From contig CALJEL010000047.1 of NCBI GenBank assembly GCA_938074335.1, forward strand, positions 1 through 51,630: DNA of 51,630 nucleotides, written 5' to 3'. The translations under genes and the position numbers were made by a program. Below are positions 16,506 through 25,553 of this stretch, piece by piece. Under the pieces are notes generated by a model. That model did no database searches and had not been told where the DNA came from. It saw only the letters and a program-made list of their open reading frames with translations. This DNA comes from an uncultured bacterium. GTDB taxonomy: Bacteria > Nitrospirota > Thermodesulfovibrionia > Thermodesulfovibrionales > CALJEL01. How positions within the stretch are numbered: the stretch's first letter is position 1; every line of letters begins with the position of its first letter.

Positions 16506-17692
16506 CTTGCCTGCCTCTCTGTAATAAGCTCCTTTGACACTATGCCATTATGCCTTGCAAAGACCATTGCCACCGTCCGGTAGACCATATGTGCCATCTT
16601 TGAAAATGGTGCATAGGCGAAGAGGAAGAAAACAAATGTAAGATGTATGAAGTACACTGGATAGGCAAGGCTGGCCACATTAAGCAATCTGAGTACTTCA
16701 GACAAAATACCTGTTGCAGCGATGATGTAGATGACTGTTATAAGGAGCCAGTCAAAATAACTTCCTATACCTGCCTTTGGTGAATTTATAAGCCTGAAGA
16801 GTACAACGAGCGTGATCCCTGTAATCAGGGCAAGGGCGCTTATATTTGCGAAAATCTTCAGTGGATCAGTCATTGGATATGGTGACTCTCCAAAATGAAA
16901 TACACTGAAGGGCTGTATTCCAAGTAACTCCCAGCCATAAAGATAGATTACTGCCCATGTGGTTGTTATGGCAAGACCCACAAAGGCATAGAATGTTAGA
17001 AGATGGGCATAGGTCCTTGTCTTTGTCACATTACACTTTGAAAACTGTTTGTGCAGTAATATCTCTTTTAAAGTACTGATAAATGTACTGGATAGACTTG
17101 CAGACTTTGGCTCGTAACCACCGGATTTCAGAGTGTTCCAGTACTTTTTAATACCTATCACAAAGGAAATCACAGCAAATGCTGCTGCTGCTATAAAAAT
17201 AGGATCAATCACCGTATTAACTGGCATAAATTTAGCATAAACAATACTTCCATCCTCTCCCCTGGGAATGGAATCTGGATTTAGAGGATTTCCATTCGCA
17301 CCAATCAGAAGTATTATTACCGGTACCGCCAATAAAAGGATCAGATAAAGTGGACTGTTCACAAGACCTCCAAGAAAACCAGGCCAGGAATGCTCTTTAA
17401 TTGCAAGCCTTCTGATTGCTCCAAGGACCTCACCTGGCTTTGCACCCCTCGGGCAATAGGCTGTGCAGTCACTGCACTGGTGGCAGAGCCATATATCTGG
17501 ACTTGAAAAGAGCTTGTCCTTCAGGCCCCACTGTGCATAGAGCATCTCCTTTCTTGGAAAGGGTTTTTTGTCCTGTGTGACATTGCATACTACTGTACAG
17601 GTGGAACACTGATAACATTTTTTCAGGTCTTGACCACCTGATTTTATAACCTCTTTTACAAAATTCAGGTCCGGTTTTATAATCTGAGCCAT
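16502..17692 (-). CDS. qmoC: Quinone-interacting membrane-bound oxidoreductase subunit C
   Basis: Membrane subunit of Qmo, which takes electrons from menaquinol toward AprBA. 396 residues. The N-terminal half is HdrC-like with two 4Fe-4S cysteine sets (CYQCSTCTVVCNVT near residue 26 and CHQCSDCTAYCPRG near 70). The C-terminal half is a NarI/cytochrome-b-like domain with about six membrane segments and His residues for heme b. The ATG has AAAGGAGG upstream. It lies 29 bases behind qmoB and overlaps the CBS gene. Confidence 0.96.
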   Translation of the reverse strand: MAQIIKPDLNFVKEVIKSGGQDLKKCYQCSTCTVVCNVTQDKKPFPRKEMLYAQWGLKDKLFSSPDIWLCHQCSDCTAYCPRGAKPGEVLGAIRRLAIKEHSWPGFLGGLVNSPLYLILLLAVPVIILLIGANGNPLNPDSIPRGEDGSIVYAKFMPVNTVIDPIFIAAAAFAVISFVIGIKKYWNTLKSGGYEPKSASLSSTFISTLKEILLHKQFSKCNVTKTRTYAHLLTFYAFVGLAITTTWAVIYLYGWELLGIQPFSVFHFGESPYPMTDPLKIFANISALALITGITLVVLFRLINSPKAGIGSYFDWLLITVIYIIAATGILSEVLRLLNVASLAYPVYFIHLTFVFFLFAYAPFSKMAHMVYRTVAMVFARHNGIVSKELITERQAS

Positions 17693-17721
17693 CCTAAACC
17701 TCCTTTAAAGTTCCCTATCCA

Positions 17722-19935
17722 TTAAAAGCCTTTGTACGGGTTTGGTCCTAATTCATTAATCTTTTCAACAAATTCATTTATTATCTCAGGAAGCCTTGGG
17801 TAGTCATTTATTGCAAGCTGAACCATCTTTACCCTTTCAGACTCAAGCTGAAGTCTGCTTAAGGTCTCCTGAACCTTTCCAAGTCTGTAATTGGCAAGCT
17901 CACTTCCCTTAATAAAATGGCACTGATAATCCTCTCCAAACTTACACCCAAAAAGAAGGGCACCATCTATTCCCCTTGAAAGGGCATCAGCGACCCATAC
18001 CAGATTCATTGAACCAAGACACCTTAGAGGTATTATCCTTATATTAGGAGGAAGTTTTAATCTATTAATACCTGCTGTATCGAGGGCTGGATAGGCATCA
18101 TTCTCACAAACAAAGGCAAGAAGCATGAGCCCATCTTCAGGTACATCTATGGACTTTATCATGCTTGATATCATGTCAACACTGTAATCCTTGAATGAAA
18201 CTATCCTCTCAGGACAGGCACCAAGACAGGTTGCGCAGCGCCTGCATCTGTTTGGTTTATAATAGGGAATACCTTTTTCATCCTCATCAATTGCACCGAA
18301 AGGACATTCCTCGGTACACCTTTTACAGGCGGTACACCTGAGCAGCAGCGGATCAGGATAGGTCATATCCCATGCCCTTGGATGAACTGCAATACCTTTT
18401 GCCACATGTTCTGCTGCCTGGATTGCCTTGAGCGCTGCACCTGCAGCATCATCCTGTGCCTCAGCAATTGTCATGGGCTGTCTTATACATCCTGCTGCAT
18501 AAATGCCTGTTCTCCTTGTCTCATACTGAAAACATATAAAATTAGAGTCTGCAAAACCATAAGTATTTTTCTCAGCAAAGGGAGGTATCTCTGGACCCTG
18601 TCTGTAATTGAGGTTAAGTATAAACTCTGGCTTGGGAGTTGACTCTAAATAAGCCTTCTTTGCCTCATCTCCCTGTGCTGCTGCCTTTGTAAGACCATCA
18701 AGATATTCCTGTGGTTCCTTTGTGGCAGGTACCATTCCCACCGCAAGCACCACAAGGTCTGCCTCAACCTTTATCTTCTCACCCATAAAAAATGTGCTAT
18801 CTGCCTCTACATAGAGTTTCCCATTTTCTTCCATCACACCTGTGACTTCACCTTTGGTGAGCATTATGCCAGGGTCATTCTGAATCTCCTTATAAAAGAA
18901 TTCATACTGACCGGGTGTCCTTATATCTTTATAGATGATAAAGGCGATCCCATCCTCTGATAATTCCCTCACATACTTTGCCTGCTTTAATGAGCTTGAG
19001 CAGCAATAGGCAGAACAATAGGGAAGATGATTGGGATCTCTGCTTCCTGCGCACTGGATAAAGGCAACGCTCTTTATTTCCTTCCCATCAGAGGGCCTTA
19101 AAAGCCTGCCCTTCTTAGCCATCTCCTCAAATTCTATATTTGTAACCACATCCTTGTATTTTCCGTATCCAAGATGACCGAGCTTTGTGGCATCATAGGG
19201 TTTCCAGCCTGCTGCAAGGACAATAGCTCCGATGCGAAGAACCTCACTCTTTCCATTCATCTCTATTGTTACATCCCACATACCTGGCTGTCCATCGGTC
19301 TTTGCAACCCTTGCAGGCTTGAATACCTGAATATTTGGATGGGATTCAACTTCTTTGATTAAGTCACCCACAACTGGCTCAGAAAGTTTATAAGGATAGG
19401 TCCTCGTAACCTGCTTATAAAGTTTTCTTGCATATCCTCCAAGCTCTGACTCCTTTTCTACGAGATAGACCTTATAACCTGCCTTTGCTGCCTCCAGCGC
19501 TGCTGTAAGACCTGTTACACCTCCACCAATCACAAGGATCGTCTTTACTGTCTCCTGAACCCATGGCTCTGGAAGATCTGATTTCTGTACCTTTGTGATT
19601 CCCATCTTAAGATAATCCTCTGCAGCAGCCTGTGTAAGCTCATCCTTTGGATCAAGTGTCCAGGCAACAAGCTCTCTTATATTTACCCTTTCCACAATAG
19701 AGCCCGGGAAATCAAAGACATCATACTTAACCCTCGGTGAGCATGCGGCAATAACAATAGTATTAATTCCATCAGTCTTCATATCATTCTTTATGAGCTC
19801 CACTCCCTCAGGGCTGCAGAGGGCATTGTGCCTTTTTACAGGAAGATTCCTTACAGACTTCTCAAGCTTCTCGGTATTAATAGCCTCATTGATATCGCAT
19901 CCATCACATATATATATACCTATCTTCTTTTCCAT
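17722..19935 (-). CDS. qmoB: Quinone-interacting membrane-bound oxidoreductase subunit B
   Basis: HdrA-like flavoprotein of the Qmo complex, 737 residues. An N-terminal segment MEKKIGIYICDGCDINEAIN is followed by an FAD Rossmann motif (VIGGGVTGLTAALEAAKAGY near residue 135). Further along are the HdrA-type Cys motif CAGSRDPNHLPYCSAYCC, two 4Fe-4S ferredoxin motifs (CTACKRCTEECPFGA, CRRCATCLGACPE) and a C-terminal MvhD-like domain with additional Cys (LLFGCKFGEDYQCHF). The A of its ATG is the last base of the qmoA stop TAA, so translation is coupled. GGGAGG precedes the start. Confidence 0.97.
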   Translation of the reverse strand: MEKKIGIYICDGCDINEAINTEKLEKSVRNLPVKRHNALCSPEGVELIKNDMKTDGINTIVIAACSPRVKYDVFDFPGSIVERVNIRELVAWTLDPKDELTQAAAEDYLKMGITKVQKSDLPEPWVQETVKTILVIGGGVTGLTAALEAAKAGYKVYLVEKESELGGYARKLYKQVTRTYPYKLSEPVVGDLIKEVESHPNIQVFKPARVAKTDGQPGMWDVTIEMNGKSEVLRIGAIVLAAGWKPYDATKLGHLGYGKYKDVVTNIEFEEMAKKGRLLRPSDGKEIKSVAFIQCAGSRDPNHLPYCSAYCCSSSLKQAKYVRELSEDGIAFIIYKDIRTPGQYEFFYKEIQNDPGIMLTKGEVTGVMEENGKLYVEADSTFFMGEKIKVEADLVVLAVGMVPATKEPQEYLDGLTKAAAQGDEAKKAYLESTPKPEFILNLNYRQGPEIPPFAEKNTYGFADSNFICFQYETRRTGIYAAGCIRQPMTIAEAQDDAAGAALKAIQAAEHVAKGIAVHPRAWDMTYPDPLLLRCTACKRCTEECPFGAIDEDEKGIPYYKPNRCRRCATCLGACPERIVSFKDYSVDMISSMIKSIDVPEDGLMLLAFVCENDAYPALDTAGINRLKLPPNIRIIPLRCLGSMNLVWVADALSRGIDGALLFGCKFGEDYQCHFIKGSELANYRLGKVQETLSRLQLESERVKMVQLAINDYPRLPEIINEFVEKINELGPNPYKGF

Positions 19936-21188
19936 TATCTACCTCCCACTATACGCTGTATTGCCTTTAATGCCGCACCTGTCGCATCCTGCACAGATTT
20001 TGCAACATCAAAGGGATTCTTTGCACAACCTGCTGCAAGGATACCTTTATCATCAGGAACGGCAAAGCCGTGCTCATTGAATGTAAGCGGTACAGACGGT
20101 CTTGCTGTCTTTGCTGATGGCTCCATACCTGTGGCAAGTACAAGCATATCAACCCTCTGCCTTATAAGCTCACCTGAAAGCATGTCTTCTGCCTCAACTA
20201 TAACATCATCACTATCAGGTGCCTGTGCAACCCTTGCCACCTTTCCTTTGATAAGTGTGGCATTGGGATTATCCTTTACCTTCCAGAAGAATTGCTCATA
20301 TCTGCCAGGAGTTCTTATGTCAATATAAAAGATATAGACCTTTGCATCTGGATTCTGCTCCCAGAGATATAAGGCCTGCTTCATTGATGCCATACAGCAT
20401 ATATATGAACAGAACTGCAGATGATTCTCATCCCTGCTTCCAGCACATTGAACAAATCCTATTGTCTCTACAGGTTTTCCATCAGAGGGTCTCAAGATCT
20501 TTCCCTTTGTTGGACCATTCTGGGCTGCCAGCCTCTCCGTCATCATATTGGTAATTACATTTTTAACCCTTCCAAAACCAAGGTTGTCAATCCTGTTTGC
20601 ATCATAGGGATTCCAGCCTGTGGCAAGGACTATTGCTCCTGCCTTAAGATTAATGGTCTTTGGTTTCATATTTAAATCTATAGCATCATATTTACATGCC
20701 TCCTTGCACTTACCGCAGGAAGGACCTTTACAGTATTTATCATCAATAACATACTGAAAAGGAAAGGCCTGGTCAAAGGGTAGATAGGCAGCCTTTGTCT
20801 TTGAAAGACCAAAATTAAATTCATCAGGTCTTTCCTCTGGACAGGCCTCTGCACAGGCATTACATCCCGTACACCTTTCATTTACATATCTCGGCCTTAA
20901 CTTTATTGTTACATCATAAGCTCCAGGAGAGCCTGTAACCCGTTCAACCTCTGCCATTGTATAAAAAGTAATATTGGGGTTGGTCTTTATCCTCCTCATG
21001 TTTATTTCAAGACCACAGAGAGGTGGACAGAGTTTTGGAAAGTATTTATTAAGCTGAGCAACCCTTCCACCAAGATAGGGAGACTTTTCTACTATTACTG
21101 CATTATAGCCAGCCTCAGCAGCCTCAATGCCTGCTGTAAGGCCACTGAATCCTCCACCTATCACCAGGAGCGTCTTATTGTCAGACAT
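19935..21188 (-). CDS. qmoA: Quinone-interacting membrane-bound oxidoreductase subunit A
   Basis: HdrA-like FAD subunit of Qmo, 417 residues. VIGGGFSGLTAGIEAAEAGY at the N-terminus binds FAD. A ferredoxin-like cluster motif CTGCNACAEACPE and a second Cys group (CKGPSCGKCKEACKYD) follow, then the CAGSRDENHLQFCSYICC motif. AAAGGAGG lies before ATG. It begins 215 bases after aprA, a gap that holds two hairpins and a 7-bp inverted repeat, so it may have a promoter of its own or differ from aprBA in mRNA level. Confidence 0.97.
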   Translation of the reverse strand: MSDNKTLLVIGGGFSGLTAGIEAAEAGYNAVIVEKSPYLGGRVAQLNKYFPKLCPPLCGLEINMRRIKTNPNITFYTMAEVERVTGSPGAYDVTIKLRPRYVNERCTGCNACAEACPEERPDEFNFGLSKTKAAYLPFDQAFPFQYVIDDKYCKGPSCGKCKEACKYDAIDLNMKPKTINLKAGAIVLATGWNPYDANRIDNLGFGRVKNVITNMMTERLAAQNGPTKGKILRPSDGKPVETIGFVQCAGSRDENHLQFCSYICCMASMKQALYLWEQNPDAKVYIFYIDIRTPGRYEQFFWKVKDNPNATLIKGKVARVAQAPDSDDVIVEAEDMLSGELIRQRVDMLVLATGMEPSAKTARPSVPLTFNEHGFAVPDDKGILAAGCAKNPFDVAKSVQDATGAALKAIQRIVGGR

Positions 21189-21230
21189 CTAAACCTCCTT
21201 TATTTCGTTATTTGTAATGGGTATCCGACA

Positions 21231-21249
21231 TGTTGATTAACTATCAACA
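21231..21249. promoter_or_regulatory. Candidate operator upstream of qmoA
   Basis: TGTTGAT-N5-ATCAACA is an exact 7-bp inverted repeat about 43-61 bases before the qmoA start. The spacing and symmetry fit a dimeric regulator site. No matching regulator gene is in the window and no second copy was seen at adk or hppA. Confidence 0.4.
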
Positions 21250-21320
21250 GGGCTTATTGCAAGCTTCCCCATTACTCATAACTCTCTTCTGCTCACCTTA
21301 GGCTTACTGTCAGTGAGTCT

Positions 21321-21393
21321 GAAAATGGAGGCTACCTTCGTAGCCTCCACCTTCTGGCTCACTGGGAAGGGAGGGCTTGAAAAATCCCTCCCT
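21321..21393 (-). terminator. Two hairpins between aprA and qmoA (possible partial terminator)
   Basis: In transcript order (minus strand) AGGGAGGG pairs with CCCTCCCT (21393-21368, 10-base loop). Then GGAGGCTAC pairs with GTAGCCTCC (21348-21327, 4-base loop), the latter followed by ATTTTC. Neither has a full T run. They could stop part of the transcription after aprA or protect the aprBA mRNA end, so the qmo genes would be expressed at a lower level. Confidence 0.5.
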
Positions 21394-21403
21394 GTTTTAA
21401 TTT

Positions 21404-23443
21404 TTAATCAGGGAATATCTGGACATAAGGCTCTTTTCTGAAGGTCCACTGATCCTTTTCTGCATCGTATTTTGCTATGGTGAAGCACTTCCAGTTCTCA
21501 TCATCAATAAAGTCCTTGTCTGCCCTGTAGTAGTAGCCAGGATACCTTGACTCCTCTCTGAAGAGTATGGACCTTGCATGAGCCTCTGCAGTGATAACCC
21601 TGTGGTAATTCTCCCAGCACCTAAGTAACTCATGGAGGTTTGATGCTGCAAGCCTGTTTGCATCCTCCTTAAGGAGCTGGAGCCTTCTTAAGCCCTCCTC
21701 TATCATGGTTGCACTTGTCTTGAACCATGTGTTTACACCACCAAAGTACTCATCAGCAATCTTCATGAGCCTCTTCTGGAACTGATCGGGTTTGATAAAG
21801 TAAGGATTCACGCTGATATGATGTGGTGATGTTGTATAGGTCTTGTATTTCTCGTAGACCTCAAAGGGCAGGTACATCTCAGCAATAAGCTCATCTACAT
21901 TCTCTCTTGGTGTAGGCTGGAATCCTGCATTGTCAAGAATATAGGCTATGGCAGCCTTTCCAGCAATCCTTCCTTCTGCATGAGAGCCTGATGAAAACTT
22001 ATGACCTGATGCACCGCAGGTGTCACCTGCCATAAAGAGACCATTAACTGTTGACATCCTGTTATAACCCCAGAACCAGTGGGAAGGAGCACCCTGTATA
22101 TCACCAGGACCACTTACCCAGAACCCTGCACAACCAGCATGGGAGCCAAGGAAGTATGGCTCTGATGGGATGATCTCTGATGGAACCTTATCAGGCTCAA
22201 TATTGTTAGCAGCCCACATGCCTGCCTGACCGATCGTCATGTCAAGGAAGTCTTCCCATGCCTCTGCCTCAAGGTGTTTAACCTTTTTCATTCCTTCCTT
22301 CTCACCGAGTTTTTCAACCATGAGTTTGCTGATATTGGCCATTGCTTCATTTGTCCACATCCAGATAGGACCCTTACCGCGTATCATTGCCTCCATCATG
22401 AAGTGGTTTCTGATAGCAGTTCCCATTGCATCAACATATTTGCCATACTTTTTCTTTGCCTCAGCAATATATTCCTGATTAGCACAATAGTCGTCCCTGT
22501 TTGAATCTGTTGCCTTTGCCTTGAAGAAGAGGAACCAGGCACCAACAGGACCATAGCCATCTTTGAATCTGGCAGGGACGAATCTGTTTTCCATCTGAAC
22601 GAGCTCAGCACCTACAAGTGCACCCATTGCATATCCTGAGCCAGAGTTCCAGACCGGGAACCAGGTCCTTCCCATTCCCTCACCAACTGAACGAGGTCTG
22701 AAGACATTCACGCATCCACCAGGCACAAGGAGTATTGCCTTTGCCTTGAATACATAGGCCTTGTTCTCACGGGTGCTGAAGCCAATAGCACCACAGACTG
22801 TATTTGGCTTATTTTTATCCATGAGGAGCTTTGTTATAAAGACCCTTTCAAAATGGTTCTGTGCTACACCTGTGGCCTGCCTGTTGGTTTCAAGTGCCTT
22901 CTTTGCTGCCTCTGCAACTATAACCTTGTAGGACTCACCATTGATCATTATCTGCCATTTACCTGACCTGACAACAAGCTTTTCCCTCTCTTCATCACTC
23001 TTGCAATCAGCGAGAAGGGGTTTGCCTGCATCTCTTGCCTGGAATCCATCAAGGGAAAATCCATCATCACCCTTCTTCCATATTGGGAGTCCCCATTTTT
23101 CAAAGAGATGGACTGAATCATCCACATGCCTTCCGAGATCATAAACGAGGTCTTCCCTGATTATGCCCATAAGGTCATTTCTTACATACTTGACATAATC
23201 TGCAACCTTGTTTCCACCCATATAGGTATTGATTGCACTGAGACCCATTGCAACTGCACCACTACGGTCAGTGGCTGCCTTATCAACCATGGTTACCCTT
23301 ATCTTCTTTGGATTTGCCCATCTGCATGCCTCAAAGGCGGCACCGCAGGCAGCCATACCACCACCAATTATAAGAAAATCTGTCTCCACCTCAACAACAG
23401 GTGGCTTCTGACAGTATGAAAATGTACAGGTTTCTTTTTCCAT
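21404..23443 (-). CDS. aprA: Adenylylsulfate reductase, alpha subunit
   Basis: FAD subunit of APS reductase, which reduces APS to sulfite and AMP in the cytoplasm. 679 residues from ATG 23443; AAGGAGG lies seven bases before it, and the GTG two codons upstream (23449) overlaps that site. FAD binding is shown by TDFLIIGGGMAACGAAFEAC and the following DKAATDRSGAVAMGLSAINT. The conserved active-site region with RFVPARFKDGYGPVGAW and the substrate-channel GCAGFWVSGPGDIQGAPSHW are present. Length fits the family. aprB is 12 bases upstream. Confidence 0.98.
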   Translation of the reverse strand: MEKETCTFSYCQKPPVVEVETDFLIIGGGMAACGAAFEACRWANPKKIRVTMVDKAATDRSGAVAMGLSAINTYMGGNKVADYVKYVRNDLMGIIREDLVYDLGRHVDDSVHLFEKWGLPIWKKGDDGFSLDGFQARDAGKPLLADCKSDEEREKLVVRSGKWQIMINGESYKVIVAEAAKKALETNRQATGVAQNHFERVFITKLLMDKNKPNTVCGAIGFSTRENKAYVFKAKAILLVPGGCVNVFRPRSVGEGMGRTWFPVWNSGSGYAMGALVGAELVQMENRFVPARFKDGYGPVGAWFLFFKAKATDSNRDDYCANQEYIAEAKKKYGKYVDAMGTAIRNHFMMEAMIRGKGPIWMWTNEAMANISKLMVEKLGEKEGMKKVKHLEAEAWEDFLDMTIGQAGMWAANNIEPDKVPSEIIPSEPYFLGSHAGCAGFWVSGPGDIQGAPSHWFWGYNRMSTVNGLFMAGDTCGASGHKFSSGSHAEGRIAGKAAIAYILDNAGFQPTPRENVDELIAEMYLPFEVYEKYKTYTTSPHHISVNPYFIKPDQFQKRLMKIADEYFGGVNTWFKTSATMIEEGLRRLQLLKEDANRLAASNLHELLRCWENYHRVITAEAHARSILFREESRYPGYYYRADKDFIDDENWKCFTIAKYDAEKDQWTFRKEPYVQIFPD

Positions 23444-23455
23444 CGTCACACCTCC

Positions 23456-23875
23456 TTATTCTTTTTTGGCTTCATAATTAAAGTAGCCAGGCTGTTTTAG
23501 CTTTGAATAATCTGGCTCTGGAAGCCCTGCATAGGGATCAACTGAACCTTCTGCTGTCAACCTTATCGGAAATTTGAACCTCTTGATAACTCCATTTCTG
23601 AACTTAATAGTCCACATAATGGAGTCTGTTCCTCTCATGGGATAAACACTTCCACCAAGGGGGATATAGTCTGCATAACCCCTTACCTCAATAGCCTGCT
23701 GTGGGCAGATCTTCACACAGTTGTAGCATTCCCAGCACTGCTCAGGTTCCTGATTGTATGCCTTCATCTTTTCCCTGTCAAGGGTCATCAGATCATGAGG
23801 ACAGATGTACTGGCATGCTGTCTTATCCTGGGCCTTACAGCCATCACATTTTTCAGTAATAACATAACTTGGCAT
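23456..23875 (-). CDS. aprB: Adenylylsulfate reductase, beta subunit
   Basis: Electron-transfer subunit carrying two 4Fe-4S clusters between Qmo and the FAD of AprA. 139 residues. Cluster ligands are in CDGCKAQDKTACQYICPHDL (residues 10-29) and CWECYNCVKICPQQA (near 47-61); a C-terminal tail wraps AprA in known structures and is present here (EGSVDPYAGLPEPDYSKL). AAGGAGG precedes the ATG. It lies 46 bases after the unknown 101-residue gene and immediately before aprA. Confidence 0.97.
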   Translation of the reverse strand: MPSYVITEKCDGCKAQDKTACQYICPHDLMTLDREKMKAYNQEPEQCWECYNCVKICPQQAIEVRGYADYIPLGGSVYPMRGTDSIMWTIKFRNGVIKRFKFPIRLTAEGSVDPYAGLPEPDYSKLKQPGYFNYEAKKE

Positions 23876-23921
23876 TGCCCTTATCCTCCTTTTTATTAAT
23901 TCTTAGACCTCTATGAGGTCT

Positions 23922-24227
23922 TTATGACGCATTCTTTAATGCTGCATCCACAACCTCTGGATCAAGCCTTCTCAGCTCGAGAACCTTTGCAAAGAGTTTG
24001 TCCTTGAATGCCCTTGGAAGAAGCTCTATACTCCTTGTTGTTGAAAGGTCACATTTTGAACCTGGGAATCTCTTGAGAAGCTCATCCTTCTGTGCCTCAT
24101 TTGCATGGACCTCAAGCCTCTTGAGTCCTGCAAAGGCCTCAACCGCCTTATCAGCAAGACCTGCCTGCTGAAGCTTTTCCAGCCTTTCTTCATTAATCCA
24201 GATATAAATTGGAAATGTCTCTGCCAT
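23922..24227 (-). CDS. Conserved-looking small protein between sat and aprB, function unknown
   Basis: A 101-residue soluble protein that I cannot assign to a named function. It starts with MAETFPIYIWINEERLEKL, is rich in charged helices, and has a single Cys in FPGSKCDLSTTRS. There is no metal motif, signal peptide or membrane segment. Its ribosome-binding site GGAGGTG lies in the last codons of sat and only one base separates the two genes, so it must be made along with Sat. A structural or regulatory partner of Sat or AprBA is the natural inference. Confidence 0.8.
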   Translation of the reverse strand: MAETFPIYIWINEERLEKLQQAGLADKAVEAFAGLKRLEVHANEAQKDELLKRFPGSKCDLSTTRSIELLPRAFKDKLFAKVLELRRLDPEVVDAALKNAS

Positions 24228-24228
24228 C

Positions 24229-25548
24229 TTACACCTCCATTGGGGGTACTGTCATTACTTCGTTTCTCTGGGCAAGGTATTTATCATCCACAAAGGGATT
24301 TCCAAAACCATATTTATCAGCAGCCATCATGACCACATCAAATACCTCTGGCCTCATAACAAGCCTTGTTGGTTTTACACCATCAAGAAGTATGCTTCTT
24401 AAAACACTGCCACTAAACTTCTGTGGCTTGTGTCCGCAAAGACCCTCATAGGTGACCTCAGCACAGGTCGGACAGTACCACCATTCAAGTGTTAGCACTG
24501 ATTTGATTCCAAGGTCTGGTATCTTTGAGAATATCTCATGGGCTGCATACTTGTCATAGTAATCGCCAACACCTGCATGGTCACGTCCAAACATATGATG
24601 GGTGCATCCCATGTTTTTTCTCACTATTGCATGGAATACTGCCTCTTTTGGTCCTGCATATCTCATATCCCAGAGGAGAATTGATACCATATGCGTCCCC
24701 TGTTTGAAATAGCCATGCTCACCAAGGGCTGCATGACTGAGCACTATTGCCTCATCAATATAGTCGCCCTTACGCTTTTCTCCTACAACGCAATTAACAA
24801 GGACACCGCACTCATTTGGGTTAACATCAGTCTGTGCCTCAAACCAGGCACCCTTCATGAGCCATTCATGACCTGTATGGGGCACATTCCTTGTCTGATG
24901 GGCAACAGCACGTTTCCAGCCGAATTCCTTGAATTTCTCTCTGGACTTAGCAGGTGGATACCAGAATTTATCAAAAGGAGGATTTATCCTTGGAGGGTTT
25001 ATAAGGGTAATCCTTCCACCAACGAATTTATCCTTGTACTGATAGGTCCTCTTTACACCAGGATGCTTTTCGTCATCTGTTCCATAGACACTTACCGCCA
25101 TCAGTTTTTTGTCAAAGGAATAGATATCCTCCACATCAAGGGTGGCAAAGGGCTGATTCTGGTACTTCAGAAGTATCGTATCTCCTTCTTTAATACCCAG
25201 AGACCTTATCTCATCATCAGAAAGGTCAAATACAATTGGTATACTCCACACATAGCCGCTTGCAAGGGTCATCTTCTTACAGATGCTTGCCACATCTGCC
25301 TCTTTCATGAATCCATCAAGGGGAGAAAAGAATCCATAAGCCATGCTAACTATCTCCCTTGCATGCTGGTCCCTGATCAGAAGCTCAACCTTTGCCTTAC
25401 TGGCGAGCTTCTTTGCCTTTTCCCTGTCCTCAATAACCCTGTTTACTAATTTTCCACCATGAGGAGAGAGGGAGTTGTCCACTTTTGCTGCAGCCCTTTT
25501 CCTGGTGCGTGCAGCAGGAGCCTTTCTTGCTACCTTCTTCTTAGCCAT
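24229..25548 (-). CDS. sat: Sulfate adenylyltransferase (ATP sulfurylase), dissimilatory
   Basis: Makes APS and PPi from sulfate and ATP. 439 residues. The catalytic core starts near residue 28 (LSPHGGKLVNRV) and contains the two ATP-binding motifs QTRNVPHTGHEW and MFGRDHAGVGDYYDKYA; the Cys/His set CPTCAEVTYEGLCGH fits the zinc site of homo-oligomeric dissimilatory enzymes. Ahead of the core is a strongly basic 22-residue tail (AKKKVARKAPAARTRKRAAA), unusual for the family. The ATG has AAGGGGG eight bases upstream; a later GTG (codon 23) lacks a good site, so the tail appears genuine. It follows adk after five bases. Confidence 0.97.
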   Translation of the reverse strand: MAKKKVARKAPAARTRKRAAAKVDNSLSPHGGKLVNRVIEDREKAKKLASKAKVELLIRDQHAREIVSMAYGFFSPLDGFMKEADVASICKKMTLASGYVWSIPIVFDLSDDEIRSLGIKEGDTILLKYQNQPFATLDVEDIYSFDKKLMAVSVYGTDDEKHPGVKRTYQYKDKFVGGRITLINPPRINPPFDKFWYPPAKSREKFKEFGWKRAVAHQTRNVPHTGHEWLMKGAWFEAQTDVNPNECGVLVNCVVGEKRKGDYIDEAIVLSHAALGEHGYFKQGTHMVSILLWDMRYAGPKEAVFHAIVRKNMGCTHHMFGRDHAGVGDYYDKYAAHEIFSKIPDLGIKSVLTLEWWYCPTCAEVTYEGLCGHKPQKFSGSVLRSILLDGVKPTRLVMRPEVFDVVMMAADKYGFGNPFVDDKYLAQRNEVMTVPPMEV

Positions 25549-25553
25549 AGGTT

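Noticed and set aside
24691-25449. 252-residue open frame antisense to sat
   Set aside because: It lies wholly inside the sat gene on the other strand, has no ribosome-binding site and no recognisable domain; it is a shadow of a long real gene.
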